Positions 15,309-24,700 of a stretch of DNA of 64,000 nucleotides are shown one piece after another. This stretch comes from Bacteroidota bacterium (GTDB lineage Bacteria; Bacteroidota; Bacteroidia; Chitinophagales; Chitinophagaceae), in assembly GCA_023430465.1 (NCBI GenBank), contig JAEZAM010000036.1, positions 1 to 64,000 of the forward strand, written 5' to 3'. Under the pieces are notes generated by a model that saw only the letters and a program-made list of their open reading frames with translations, had not been told where the DNA came from and searched no databases. The translations under genes were made by a program, and so were the position numbers. Each line of letters starts with the position of its first letter. Within the stretch, counting starts at the first letter, position 1.

Positions 15309-15923
15309 ATGATCAGCGTTTTCATTGTTGATGACCATTACATGGTAGTGGAAGGTATCCGGTCTCTTTTGCAACATGAAAGAGAGATCGAATGGATGGG
15401 CCATGCCATGAACGGCGACAGTTGCCTTGCTTTCCTCCAAAATCGCCAACCCGACGTGATACTGATGGATGTAAATCTGCCGGACACCAGTGGGATAGAC
15501 CTATGCAGGGTGGTGAAGGAAAAATATCCGTCTATCTTCATCATCGGACTCAGCACTTTCAACCAGCAAAGTTTTATCACAAAAATGATGGACAATGGTG
15601 CTTCGGGGTATGTGCTGAAGAACGCGTCCAAAGATGAGTTGCTGACAGCATTGCGCACGGTTGTCCGCGGCCGTACCTTTCTCAGCCATGAAGCGGCCAT
15701 GGCTGTTGACGATGAAAGCCAGGGAGACAAACCGACCCTGACGCGGAGAGAGAAGCAGGTACTGGAACTGATCGCTGACGGCTGTACCACCCAGGAGATC
15801 GCGGATAAATTGTTTGTAAGCGTCACCACCGTAGAGACTCACCGCAAGAACCTGCTTGCCAAGCTTGACGCGAAAAACGTAGCCTCCATGATCAGGATAG
15901 CCGCCCAGGCAAAGCTTATCTGA
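15309..15923 (+). CDS. LuxR/NarL-type response regulator
   Basis: 204 aa. The receiver domain (1-120) has the acidic pocket (VDDH), the phosphoacceptor D54 (VILMDVNLPDTSG), a conserved Ser/Thr position (GLST) and Lys in YVLKNAS. The C-terminal GerE/LuxR HTH follows (LTRREKQVLELIADGCTTQE, IADKLFVSVTTVETHRKNLL). It is the cognate regulator of the kinase at 13344-15290. Direct repeats in the divergent promoter region upstream of the kinase are possible targets. Confidence 0.95.
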   Translation: MISVFIVDDHYMVVEGIRSLLQHEREIEWMGHAMNGDSCLAFLQNRQPDVILMDVNLPDTSGIDLCRVVKEKYPSIFIIGLSTFNQQSFITKMMDNGASGYVLKNASKDELLTALRTVVRGRTFLSHEAAMAVDDESQGDKPTLTRREKQVLELIADGCTTQEIADKLFVSVTTVETHRKNLLAKLDAKNVASMIRIAAQAKLI

Positions 15924-15996
15924 GATACTTTGGTAAAATCGTTGTTTCAGCTACAACAACAGTTGATGTGGTTACGTGTGCGCTTTTGGCCCGTGC

Positions 15997-16004
15997 TAGC
16001 TTTG
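15997..16004 (+). promoter_or_regulatory. Putative -7 promoter element of SDR gene
   Basis: TAGCTTTG matches the Bacteroidota -7 consensus TAnnTTTG and lies 33 bp before the SDR start codon. No convincing -33 TTG at the usual spacing was found. Confidence 0.35.
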
Positions 16005-16036
16005 TGTTGTAAATGTTAACCTCAAAAACACAAACA

Positions 16037-16876
16037 ATGGAAACAAGCAAAGTATGGTTCGTAACCGGTGCCTCAAAAGGCCTGGGGCTTGCACTCGTAA
16101 AAAAATTATTGCAGGAAGGTTACCGTGTAGGGGCTACTTCCCGGAACAAAGAATCCCTTACCCGCGAAGTGGGCGGCACCTCATCCGACTTTCTGCCTCT
16201 CAATGTTGATGTAAATGATGAGGCGGCCGTGAAATCCGCTATCGATGAAACGATCAGCCATTTCGGTGGCATTGATGTGGTGGTAAACAATGCTGGCTAT
16301 GGCCAGATCGGAACGCTGGAAGAACTGACAGACCAGGAAGCGCGCACCAATTTTGAGGCAAACGTATTTGGCCTGGTACACGTGATCCGCCATGTGATGC
16401 CTCATTTCCGCTCAAAAAAAGGAGGTTATGTATTGAATGTATCTTCAGTGGGTGGCTTTACAGGAGCATTCCCCGGCTGGGGTATTTATGCCGCCACGAA
16501 ATTTGCAGTAGCAGGCTTAACCGAAGCTTTCGCCGCTGAGGTCGCAGGGTTTGGTGTCAGGGCTACTGTTGTCTATCCCGGCTACTTCAAAACAAATTTC
16601 CTCCAGTCCGATTCATTGCGTACCGCTGCAACACCAATCGCTGATTATAAGGAAGCAAGAGAGCTGGAAGCGATTCACCAGAACCAGATCGCAGGCAATC
16701 AACCCGGCAGTCCTGAGAAAGCTGCAGAGGTATTCATCAGGCTCGCCGAAATGCCGCAACCGCCGCTTCATTTTTTCATGGGCAGCGATTCAGTGAAAAT
16801 GGCGCAAGGCAAAATCGAATTGCTCCAGAAGGAACTTACAGAGAACGAGGCGTTGAGCAGGTCGACGGATTTTTAA
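16037..16876 (+). CDS. SDR family NAD(P)-dependent oxidoreductase
   Basis: Classical short-chain dehydrogenase, 279 aa. The Rossmann motif TGASKGLG is at 10-17, NNAGYG at about 84-89, catalytic Ser in VLNVSSVGG (136-137), and Y151 and K155 in YAATK. The PG motif follows in VVYPGYFKT. ATG 16037 (METSKVWFVTG) is the family-like start. Substrate unknown. It is followed after a repeat-rich gap by an AraC regulator, paralleling the aldo/keto reductase and AraC pair at 3637-5536. Confidence 0.93.
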   Translation: METSKVWFVTGASKGLGLALVKKLLQEGYRVGATSRNKESLTREVGGTSSDFLPLNVDVNDEAAVKSAIDETISHFGGIDVVVNNAGYGQIGTLEELTDQEARTNFEANVFGLVHVIRHVMPHFRSKKGGYVLNVSSVGGFTGAFPGWGIYAATKFAVAGLTEAFAAEVAGFGVRATVVYPGYFKTNFLQSDSLRTAATPIADYKEARELEAIHQNQIAGNQPGSPEKAAEVFIRLAEMPQPPLHFFMGSDSVKMAQGKIELLQKELTENEALSRSTDF

Positions 16877-17257
16877 CTTTGATGCTGGATGGGTTCCGGA
16901 TGCTGGATACTGGATGCTGGCCTGCCTGCCGGAGCGAAGCGGAGGTAGGATACTGGATGAGGGCGAGAAATAGAAGAAGAGGGATTTTAATTATATCAGC
17001 ACGCCCAGGTCCCTGAGTAGCGTATGAGCGCGCGTATGCGCGTACTTGCCCTGCCTGCACTGAGCTTGTCGAAGTGAGCCTGTCGAAGGGTCGAAGGGCC
17101 CTGCAATCGGTATGCTGGCTGCTTTGCGTCTTTGCTCACTTTGCTCCCGAAGGTTCGGGATTTGCGTGCCGGGATGCGGCGCTGCCTGCCGGAGCGAAGC
17201 AGGTAGGATGCTGGATACTGTGAAATCCCCAGGCGTCCACTAAATTGGATACTTTTT
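16877..17257. repeat. Gene-free gap filled with dispersed intergenic repeats
   Basis: About 380 bp without a supported gene. It contains several GATGCTGGATACTGGATG-like direct repeats (16880-16960 and 17208-17222). CTGCCTGCCGGAGCGAAGC occurs twice (16922 region and 17183 region). GAGCTTGTCGAAGTGAGCCTGTCGAAGG-type GTCGAAG repeats occur at 17060-17092, and a GCAAAG-type repeat at 17121-17170. These resemble repeats scattered between genes in Bacteroidota. The last 30 bp should include the promoter of the AraC gene. Confidence 0.6.
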
Positions 17258-18175
17258 ATGAAAGAACAACACATACACCGGTTCAAAACTATCGCGGAGT
17301 TTCACACCATGGCCGGGCTGCCTGGTCCCGAGCATCCACTTGTAAGCCTTGTGGACTACAGTAAAGTGGTTTACCAGACAACGGATAATCAGATAACCTG
17401 GGTACAGGATTTCTACTCCATCGGGCTGAAGCGAAATCTTCAGGGCAAGATCAGGTACGGGCAACAGCCGTTCGATTTTGATGAAGGCATCATGACCTTT
17501 GTAGCTCCTGGCCAGGTGCTGTCGCTTGAGCTCACAAAGCAGGATGCGCCACCATCGGGATGGTTGTTGCTCCTTCATCCTGACTTTTTATGGAAAACAC
17601 CACTCGCCACCACGATCCGTCAATATGATTTCTTTGGCTATGATGTGAATGAAGCATTGTTTCTATCCGAGAAGGAAGAAACAATACTGACCGAGCTGAT
17701 GCGGAACATCGAAAAAGAGTATCACTCCAACATCGATAATTTCAGCCAGAGTATCATCATTGCGCAGGTAGAGTTATTGCTGACCTACAGTGAACGGTAT
17801 TATCAACGGCAGTTCATTACCCGGAAGATCAGCAATCATCGTGTGCTGGAGCAAATGGAGCAGGTGCTGGATGATTATTTTGCCGAAGGCGAACCAATCA
17901 ATACCGGTCTGCCTACCGTTCAGTATGTAGCAGGTAAATTGAATATTTCACCCAATTACCTCGGCAGCCTGTTGAAGACACTGACCAACAAGACGACCCG
18001 GCAGCATATACATGATAAGATCATCGACAAGGCCCGGGAAAAGCTGACGAGTACACAAATGACGGTAAGTGAGATCGCCTATGAACTGGGATTTGAGCAT
18101 CCACAGTCGTTCAGTAAATTCTTCAAGGCCAACACGAATCAATCGCCACTTGAGTTCCGGAGTTCATTTAATTGA
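17258..18175 (+). CDS. AraC family transcriptional regulator
   Basis: 305 aa with the same architecture as the regulator at 3637-4524: an N-terminal sensor half (FKTIAEFHTMAGLPGPEHPL; LKRNLQGKIRYGQQPFDFDE) and two C-terminal HTH motifs (LNISPNYLGSLLKTLTNK; MTVSEIAYELGFEHPQSFSK) ending in SPLEFRSSFN. It probably regulates the SDR gene upstream or the cupin gene downstream. The ligand is unknown. Confidence 0.9.
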   Translation: MKEQHIHRFKTIAEFHTMAGLPGPEHPLVSLVDYSKVVYQTTDNQITWVQDFYSIGLKRNLQGKIRYGQQPFDFDEGIMTFVAPGQVLSLELTKQDAPPSGWLLLLHPDFLWKTPLATTIRQYDFFGYDVNEALFLSEKEETILTELMRNIEKEYHSNIDNFSQSIIIAQVELLLTYSERYYQRQFITRKISNHRVLEQMEQVLDDYFAEGEPINTGLPTVQYVAGKLNISPNYLGSLLKTLTNKTTRQHIHDKIIDKAREKLTSTQMTVSEIAYELGFEHPQSFSKFFKANTNQSPLEFRSSFN

Positions 18176-18288
18176 TCAGTATGATTCGGTGAGAAGAGAT
18201 AGCGTCCACTTGTTCATTTGAAGATAACCGGATTCAGTGAGTAGGCATGTGACTCACTTGCTCTAATTTGCATGGACAAATATTCGCA

Positions 18289-18627
18289 ATGAGCAGCATC
18301 CCATTTACCGTGATCAACTGGAATGACTTACCTGTCCACAAAAAGCCTGGCAGCACAGGGGAAAGTATATCGCAGGTAGTCGATTACCCCGGGCTGCGTG
18401 TTCGCATCGTGGAATATTCAGCAGGATACCTGGCCGACCATTGGTGCCGGAAGGGACATATCATCCATTGCCTGGAAGGTTCTTTTACAAGCGAACTGGA
18501 AACAGGTGATCGCTTCGAACTAAAGGCTGGTATGAGCTATATTGTTTCCGATGACGCAAGCTCGCATCGTTCAAGCACGGCAGAAGGATGCCGGCTACTC
18601 ATCATCGATGGTGAATTTCTAGGTTAG
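18289..18627 (+). CDS. DHCW-motif cupin fold protein
   Basis: A small single-domain cupin of 112 aa. It shows the pattern of the DHCW cupin family around residues 42-52 (YLADHWCRKGHIIHCLEG), followed by ELETGDRFELKAGMSYIVSD and a His in SSHRSS. The His and Cys residues could bind a metal. Function of the family is unknown. ATG 18289 (MSSIPFTVINW) is chosen over an upstream ATG at 18268. It precedes the A+T-rich ATPase module by 80 bp. Confidence 0.75.
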   Translation: MSSIPFTVINWNDLPVHKKPGSTGESISQVVDYPGLRVRIVEYSAGYLADHWCRKGHIIHCLEGSFTSELETGDRFELKAGMSYIVSDDASSHRSSTAEGCRLLIIDGEFLG

Positions 18628-18708
18628 TTTCGGGGAATGCTTCAAGCGAATTTCGACTTAGTCACTTTTCGCAATCAAGAATTCTTAAATTTACATAAAT
18701 GGTGATCT

Positions 18709-19884
18709 ATGATAATAAGCACAATAAATCTTATAAATTGGAAGAACTTCCAGCATGTCAATGTTCACTTATCAAGCAGGGTTTTTGTCGTAGGGGCCAA
18801 TGCATCCGGTAAATCCAATTTCTTGGATGTAGTCCGATTTATACGTGATGTAGTGAAACAGGCGGGCGGTCTACAGTTCGCGGTTGAACAGCGGGGCGGG
18901 GTTTCCAAAATTAGATGCCTGGCTGCTCGTAAGCGCTCAGATGTCGCCATCGAAATACATTTGGCGGAAGACGAAAGCTCGAAAAAACCTTCTTGGAAGT
19001 ACTACCTCTCATTTAAACATTCTGGCGGAGGGATATTCGCAAAACAAGCCTCAATTGTAGAAGAAAAAGTTACTGACATCAATGGAAAAGTTATTGTCCA
19101 TAGGAAGGAGTCGGATGGCTCAGAGGATTCGGAAACTCTAAAATTCACATTGCTTGAACAACCGAATTCCAACCAAAAGTTTAGGGCCATTTATCATTTT
19201 TTCCAAGACACGCAATATTTACATATTGTTCCGCAACTAATTCGAGATTCTGACTCTTATATGCTGGCCGCCAACAAAGAAGATTTTTATGGCCGAAATC
19301 TTTTGGACAGAATGGACAAAACAAACAAACGAACAAGAGACTCTTTTTTGAAGAGAATTAATGAGGTCCTCCAAATCGCAGTGCCCCAGTTAAATAACAT
19401 TGCATTTATTAAGGACAAAAGTGGAATACCCCATCTGGAGGCAACATATGAGCATTGGCGTGCTAAAGGGGCAAAACAGCAAGAGTCCCAATTTTCAGAT
19501 GGAACATTGCGATTGATTGGTTTTATGTGGGCACTCTTGGACGGTCAAGAGTCGATTCTACTCGAGGAGCCTGAGCTTTATTTGCATTCGGCAATTGTCA
19601 AACAGCTCCCGGAATTTATTTTCAAACTACAACGCAGGAAAGGTCGTATAAGGCAAGTACTTATTTCTACGCATAGTTACGACATTTTGAATAATGAAGG
19701 TATTGGGGGAGAGGAGACTCTTGTTCTAATCACGACAAAAGAGGGAACAGTAATTAGACAGGCTATGGATCTTGACGATGTAAAAAGTTATCTTCGGGCT
19801 GGTTTGACAATCGCAGAAGCTGTAATTCCTAAAGTCGCGCCAGCTAATATTCACCATATTTTGGAATTAAAAGATATGGACTAA
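18709..19884 (+). CDS. AAA/ABC-type ATPase, OLD/RecF-like (defence candidate)
   Basis: 391-aa SMC-like ATPase. The N-terminus IISTINLINWKNFQHVNVHL is typical of RecF/OLD proteins. The Walker A is GANASGKSNFLD (29-40), a Q-loop-like region follows, then the signature SQFSDGTLRLIGF (260-272), Walker B ILLEEPELYLH (283-293) and the switch His in ISTHSYDIL (319-327). No TOPRIM or nuclease domain is fused. Instead the next gene, overlapping by one base (TAATG), supplies an acidic-motif protein. This split layout recalls ATPase/effector anti-phage systems such as PARIS, Septu and OLD-like pairs; a defence role is inferred. The segment is visibly richer in A+T than its flanks, suggesting transfer. 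Confidence 0.85.
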   Translation: MIISTINLINWKNFQHVNVHLSSRVFVVGANASGKSNFLDVVRFIRDVVKQAGGLQFAVEQRGGVSKIRCLAARKRSDVAIEIHLAEDESSKKPSWKYYLSFKHSGGGIFAKQASIVEEKVTDINGKVIVHRKESDGSEDSETLKFTLLEQPNSNQKFRAIYHFFQDTQYLHIVPQLIRDSDSYMLAANKEDFYGRNLLDRMDKTNKRTRDSFLKRINEVLQIAVPQLNNIAFIKDKSGIPHLEATYEHWRAKGAKQQESQFSDGTLRLIGFMWALLDGQESILLEEPELYLHSAIVKQLPEFIFKLQRRKGRIRQVLISTHSYDILNNEGIGGEETLVLITTKEGTVIRQAMDLDDVKSYLRAGLTIAEAVIPKVAPANIHHILELKDMD

Positions 19885-20498
19885 TGGACATAGACATAGT
19901 AGGTGAGGACAGTGTTACGCAAGCAATTATAGCGAGATTAGTCCGAGCTATCAGGCCCGATTTAGCTATAAAGAACCGTCTCCCAGCAAGAGGTGGTCAA
20001 ATTAGGCGATTAGCGCCTAGCTATAACAATCTAAACACCCCAGTTTTTTTACTTACTGATCTGGATCAGTATCCTTGTCCACCTTCACTTTTGAAGGACT
20101 GGTTTGGAGAAGGTGGTATAAAGGCCCATATGTTGTTTAGGGTCGCACAAGAGGAGGCAGAGACGTGGCTTATGGCCGATCGGGTTGGGTTTTCTAATTG
20201 GTTAAATGTGTCTACTGAACTGATTCCTCAGCCCACCATAATCGATGCTGAAAAAGGTATTGCAGAGATCATCTTGCCGATAAAGCCAAGTTTATTCTTG
20301 ATGCGCAGTATTGCTTCGCAGTCCCCAAATAGCGATCTGCGAGAGCATTTAACTCCTAAGTTGGGCGCTAAGAAAGGGCCTGGATATAATGTTGCTATGC
20401 TGCATTTCATAGAAAAGATTTGGAGTTTCGAAGATGCCAGCAATAATTCGACCAGCTTGGCCGGTACAATCGATAGACTTCGGAACTTCGCGCCGTAA
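19884..20498 (+). CDS. Acidic-motif protein, DUF4276/TOPRIM-like effector candidate
   Basis: 204 aa, start codon overlapping the ATPase stop (TAATG), so translation is coupled. The layout is TOPRIM-like: a Glu in the first strand-loop (DIVGEDSVTQAI, E8), then VFLLTDLDQYPCPP with D59 and D61 forming DxD, then FRVAQEEAETWLMADR (E90, E91, E93, W95) as in DUF4276-type proteins. Such proteins are probable metal-dependent nucleases or nucleotide-acting effectors partnered with ATPases. The C-terminus (LREHLTPKLGAKKGPGYN) is basic and could bind nucleic acid. Family assignment is by pattern from memory; activity is inferred. Confidence 0.65.
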   Translation: MDIDIVGEDSVTQAIIARLVRAIRPDLAIKNRLPARGGQIRRLAPSYNNLNTPVFLLTDLDQYPCPPSLLKDWFGEGGIKAHMLFRVAQEEAETWLMADRVGFSNWLNVSTELIPQPTIIDAEKGIAEIILPIKPSLFLMRSIASQSPNSDLREHLTPKLGAKKGPGYNVAMLHFIEKIWSFEDASNNSTSLAGTIDRLRNFAP

Positions 20499-20518
20499 GA
20501 CAAAAATCTCAAGATTGT

Positions 20519-21724
20519 CTATTGTACGGCAAGGGATGATGTAGTTTTCGCAAAATGCCGGTAGCTCCAGAATGCCAACACCAGCCCGATTGTGCTGCAA
20601 ATAAGGATGCCTGCAGCCATCGGCACTACAGAGCGGATGGTCAACAGGCCAATCCCAATCGTTGCCAGCGAGCCAAGCCCCATTTGTAAAAACCCCAACA
20701 GTGCGGATGCGCTTCCGGCATTTTTTTCAAATGGTGCCATCGCCAGTGCCGTCGCGTTTGGCATCACTACGCCAATAGCGGCCAGGTCCAGGTAAAGAAG
20801 ACCCACGGTTATATTAAAATTCCGGGGAAACCAGAGACTGTGCGCAAGCAGCAGCAATCCAAAAATAGTTTGTATCACAAATGCTGTTCTTATGATACGC
20901 GCACTGCTGTATGTTTTGAGCAGAAAGCGATTCAACTGGCTTGGAATGATCAGCCCTGAAGCAAGAAAGGCAAACAACAGTCCGAACTCTTTTGGATCAA
21001 GCCCGAATAAACCGATGAACACAGCAGGTGATGCAGCGATGTAGGCAAACAGGCTGGCAAAGGAAATGCCGCCCATTATGGCATATACCGTGAACGGTGT
21101 ATTGCGTAATACCGCCGCAAAATTCCGCGACACCGATCTTGCGTTCAGGGAATAACTTTTATCCGGTCCTTTGCTTTCCGGTAAGAGAAAGACCACACCT
21201 GCAAATATCAAAAGTACCAGCCCGGTCAGCGAACTGAAAATATGCTTCCATCCCCAAGATTCCGCGATGAATCCGCCGATGGTGGGGGCTAACATCGGGG
21301 AGATGCTCAGTACAAGGATAAGAATGGAAAATATCTTTGCATTTTCCTCCGGCGGAAAAAGGTCCCGCACCATCGCCGTGGCAGTTATTGTAGCGGCACA
21401 GGCACCAATGGCCTGTACAAACCGCAGCACGAGCAACATCTCGATGGATGTCGCAAACGCGCATCCAACAGAGCTTACACAAAAAATGATCAGCCCGGCA
21501 TACAGAGGGGGTTTTCTTCCAAACCTGTCGAGCAGTGGCCCATACATCAACTGCCCCAGGCCGACGCCTATAAAAAATGAGGAGAGCGACCAGGCAACCT
21601 TATTGACGGTTGTATTCAGCGAGGTGGCAATTTCCGGGAAGGCCGGCAGGTAAAGGTCGATAGAAAATGGAACGACGGCAGTCAGCAGTCCTAAAAGCAG
21701 AATAGTAAGTTTCCGGGATCTCAT
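20519..21724 (-). CDS. Bcr/CflA family multidrug efflux MFS transporter
   Basis: 401 aa with about twelve hydrophobic segments. The Bcr/CflA hallmark is near the start (VVPFSIDLYLPAFPEIATSL), with the MFS motif A between TM2 and TM3 (YGPLLDRFGRKPPLY) and the motif C-like RFVQAIGACAATITATAMVRD. These proton antiporters export drugs such as bicyclomycin or sulfonamides, or small peptides and amino acids. It converges with the ATPase/effector pair, with only 20 bp between stop codons. Confidence 0.93.
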   Translation of the reverse strand: MRSRKLTILLLGLLTAVVPFSIDLYLPAFPEIATSLNTTVNKVAWSLSSFFIGVGLGQLMYGPLLDRFGRKPPLYAGLIIFCVSSVGCAFATSIEMLLVLRFVQAIGACAATITATAMVRDLFPPEENAKIFSILILVLSISPMLAPTIGGFIAESWGWKHIFSSLTGLVLLIFAGVVFLLPESKGPDKSYSLNARSVSRNFAAVLRNTPFTVYAIMGGISFASLFAYIAASPAVFIGLFGLDPKEFGLLFAFLASGLIIPSQLNRFLLKTYSSARIIRTAFVIQTIFGLLLLAHSLWFPRNFNITVGLLYLDLAAIGVVMPNATALAMAPFEKNAGSASALLGFLQMGLGSLATIGIGLLTIRSVVPMAAGILICSTIGLVLAFWSYRHFAKTTSSLAVQ

Positions 21725-21793
21725 AATTCAATCTATATTGTCTGATAACATCTGCGCTGACAGGGCTAACTGCAATCACTTATATTTGATCAG

Positions 21794-24700
21794 GTGGCAA
21801 AATTATTGATTACGATATTATTTCTTTTTCTTTTTGCTTGCGCCCGGGCGCAAATGGTTCCTTATTCCTTTTCACGGCTGACAATAAGGAATGGCCTCTC
21901 CAGTAACCAGGTCAACTCATTCTATAAAGATCCGCAGGGTTTTCTTTGGATAGGAACCATGTCAGGACTCAACCGTTATGACGGGTACCAGTTTCGCGTT
22001 TTCACGCATGACTCCCGCGACACGAACACCATTTCCGATGATTACATTTCACGGATATTGGAAGGGCCGGAAAATAAGTTATGGATCGATACCCGAAACG
22101 GGCTGAACATCTTTGATCCACTTACCGAAAAGTTTTCGCGTAACCCCGCTGCACATTTTCAGCGTGGCGGAATGAATATCACTACGCTCACCGATCTGAA
22201 AAAAGACCGGCGTGGCAACTACTGGTTTCTGGGCGACCGGCAACTACTGTACAGGCAAAACGCAGCAGGCGGACCAGCAACATTGATCCACCGAAGTCTT
22301 TACCAACAGGATGAAATGGCTGCGTTTGATTTTGACAGCAAGGGTCACTGCCAGGTACTTCACCGAAATGGCACAGTCACAATTATCAACGCTGAAACTG
22401 GTCGCATAATCCAAAGCTACCGGCTGCCCGGGCAAATATTCAACGGGGTGCAGGCCAGTTTCCTGTTTTTCATCGACCGCCAGGATCAGCTATGGATCAC
22501 CGGTTCAGGCGGCAGCCCTACCAGTGTTTTATGGTACGATCCCGTCACCACAGCGGCACGTTATCTCGATCGGGAGAATGCCACCTATCGACTGAACTCC
22601 AATCTGGTGATCAGCATCCAGCAGGATGATAATGGTAACATGTGGTTCGCCACTGATCATGGTGGTGTGAATATATTCAATAAGAAAACAGGCGTCGTTC
22701 AGTACATTCTTCATGATGATGATCAGAGTACCAGCCTGAGCCAGAACAGTATCAATACGGCTTTTAAAGACGACAAAGGGATCATCTGGTTAGGCACCTA
22801 CAAACAGGGGATCAGTTTCTATCATGAGAACATCGTGAAATTTCCCCTGATGCGTCGCCGGCTTTCGGACCCGCAAAGCCTGCCCTTTGATGACGTGAAC
22901 AAATTCGTCGAAGACAAAAACGGCAATGTCTGGATTGGCACAAATGGCGGTGGATTGATTTATTTCAACAGGAAAACAAATCGGTTTCAACAGTTCTGGC
23001 ATGAGCCTGACAATGACAACAGTATCAGCAATAATGTGATTGTAAGCTTATTCATCGATCGTGATGATAAACTCTGGATCGGCAGCTATTACGGTGGGCT
23101 GGATTGCTATTCCAATGGCAAATTCACCCACTTCCGTCATGATCCGGCAAACCCCTACAGCATTTCCGATAACAGGGTCTGGGAAATTTATGAAGATCGC
23201 AAAGGTGAACTCTGGGTAGGCACCATGTATGGGCTCAACAGGTTTGACCGCGCCAGCCATCGATTCAATCGTGTGTCTTCTTACCGGCCCAATTCCATTG
23301 CATCCGATTATATCTGTGCATTTGCTGAAGACGCCAGCGGAAGCCTGTGGATCGGCACGGACAATGGCATCGACCTCATCGATACCCTCCAACGTGTCAC
23401 TCATTATGGTGCTGCATCGTCAGGGTTGAGTAACAACAATATTCTATCATTACTCGTGGATAGCCGGGGACTGATCTGGGCAGGAACACGTGATGGGCTA
23501 AATGTATTTGACCAGGCGACCGGCAAATTCAGGTCGTTTCATATGCGTGATGGCCTTCCCGGTAATACTGTTCTTAATATCCTGGAAGACCGTCAGCACC
23601 GGTTGTGGATCAGCACCAACAATGGTCTGGCTGTCTTGCAGGTAAATAATAACAAGCAGGGCGTTTCTTTCCGAGCTATCAGTTATGATCAGTCGGACGG
23701 ATTGCAAGGGACTGAGTTCAATGAGAACGCGGCATTGCGGCTATCAACCGGTGAACTGATCTTTGGCGGTGCCAATGGTTTTAACATCTTCGATCCCGCT
23801 ACGATCCGGCCAGGCGGACTGGCAGCACCGGTTGTGTTGACTCAGTTGCAATTATTCAATAAGCCGGTCGGCATTGGCGAACAGATCGGCAACAGGGTGT
23901 TACTGGCACAATCGATCTCGCATACAAACCGGATCGATCTGAAGCACAATGAGAACATGCTGTCACTCGAATTCGCATCGCTGAATTATTCCAACCCCGA
24001 AAAGGTGCGGTATGCCTACCTGCTGGAAGGTTTCAATAAAGAGTGGGTCTACACTACGGGAGCCATGCGCCGTGCTGTTTATACCAATCTCGACCCGGGC
24101 ACCTATGTCTTTCGTGTTCGCGCTGCAAATGAAGAAGGTGTATGGGGTGAAGCCAGGGCCCTCCTGACGATCCATATCCGGTCGCCCTTCTGGAAAACCC
24201 CGCTCGCTTTTATGCTCTATGTTTTAGTTGCCGGCCTGATCCTGGTTTTTGCAAGGAAACTGCTGCTTGACCGTGCACACATGCGATTCGAGGTTGCGCA
24301 ACAAAGAAAAGAGGCAGAACGAATTCAGCAACTCGATGCGTTAAAAACTAAATTCTTCACCAATGTCAGCCATGAGTTTCGCACACCTCTCAGCCTCATA
24401 CTTTCGCCCCTCGATAAGATCATCCGGAAGTCCGGGGATGCGGATCAGAAAAAGCAATTGCAGCTTGTTCAGCGCAACGCAAAGCGACTCCTGAACCTGG
24501 TGAACCAGCTTCTCGACTTCCGAAAGATGGAGGTCCAGCAATTCAGGCTTCATCCTACGCGGGAGGATATTATTTCATTCATCCAGGATATCACCACCTC
24601 CTTTTCCGACATCTCCGAGAAAAGAAACATCCTGCTGGAGTTCAGGGCAAATGTTGCTTCGCTCTCCATGATGTTTGACAGGGATAAGCTCGAGAAGATC

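Noticed and set aside
21781..21788. TATATTTG as the HTCS promoter
   Set aside because: It matches TAnnTTTG but ends only 5 bp before the GTG start, leaving almost no leader. Not listed as a feature.
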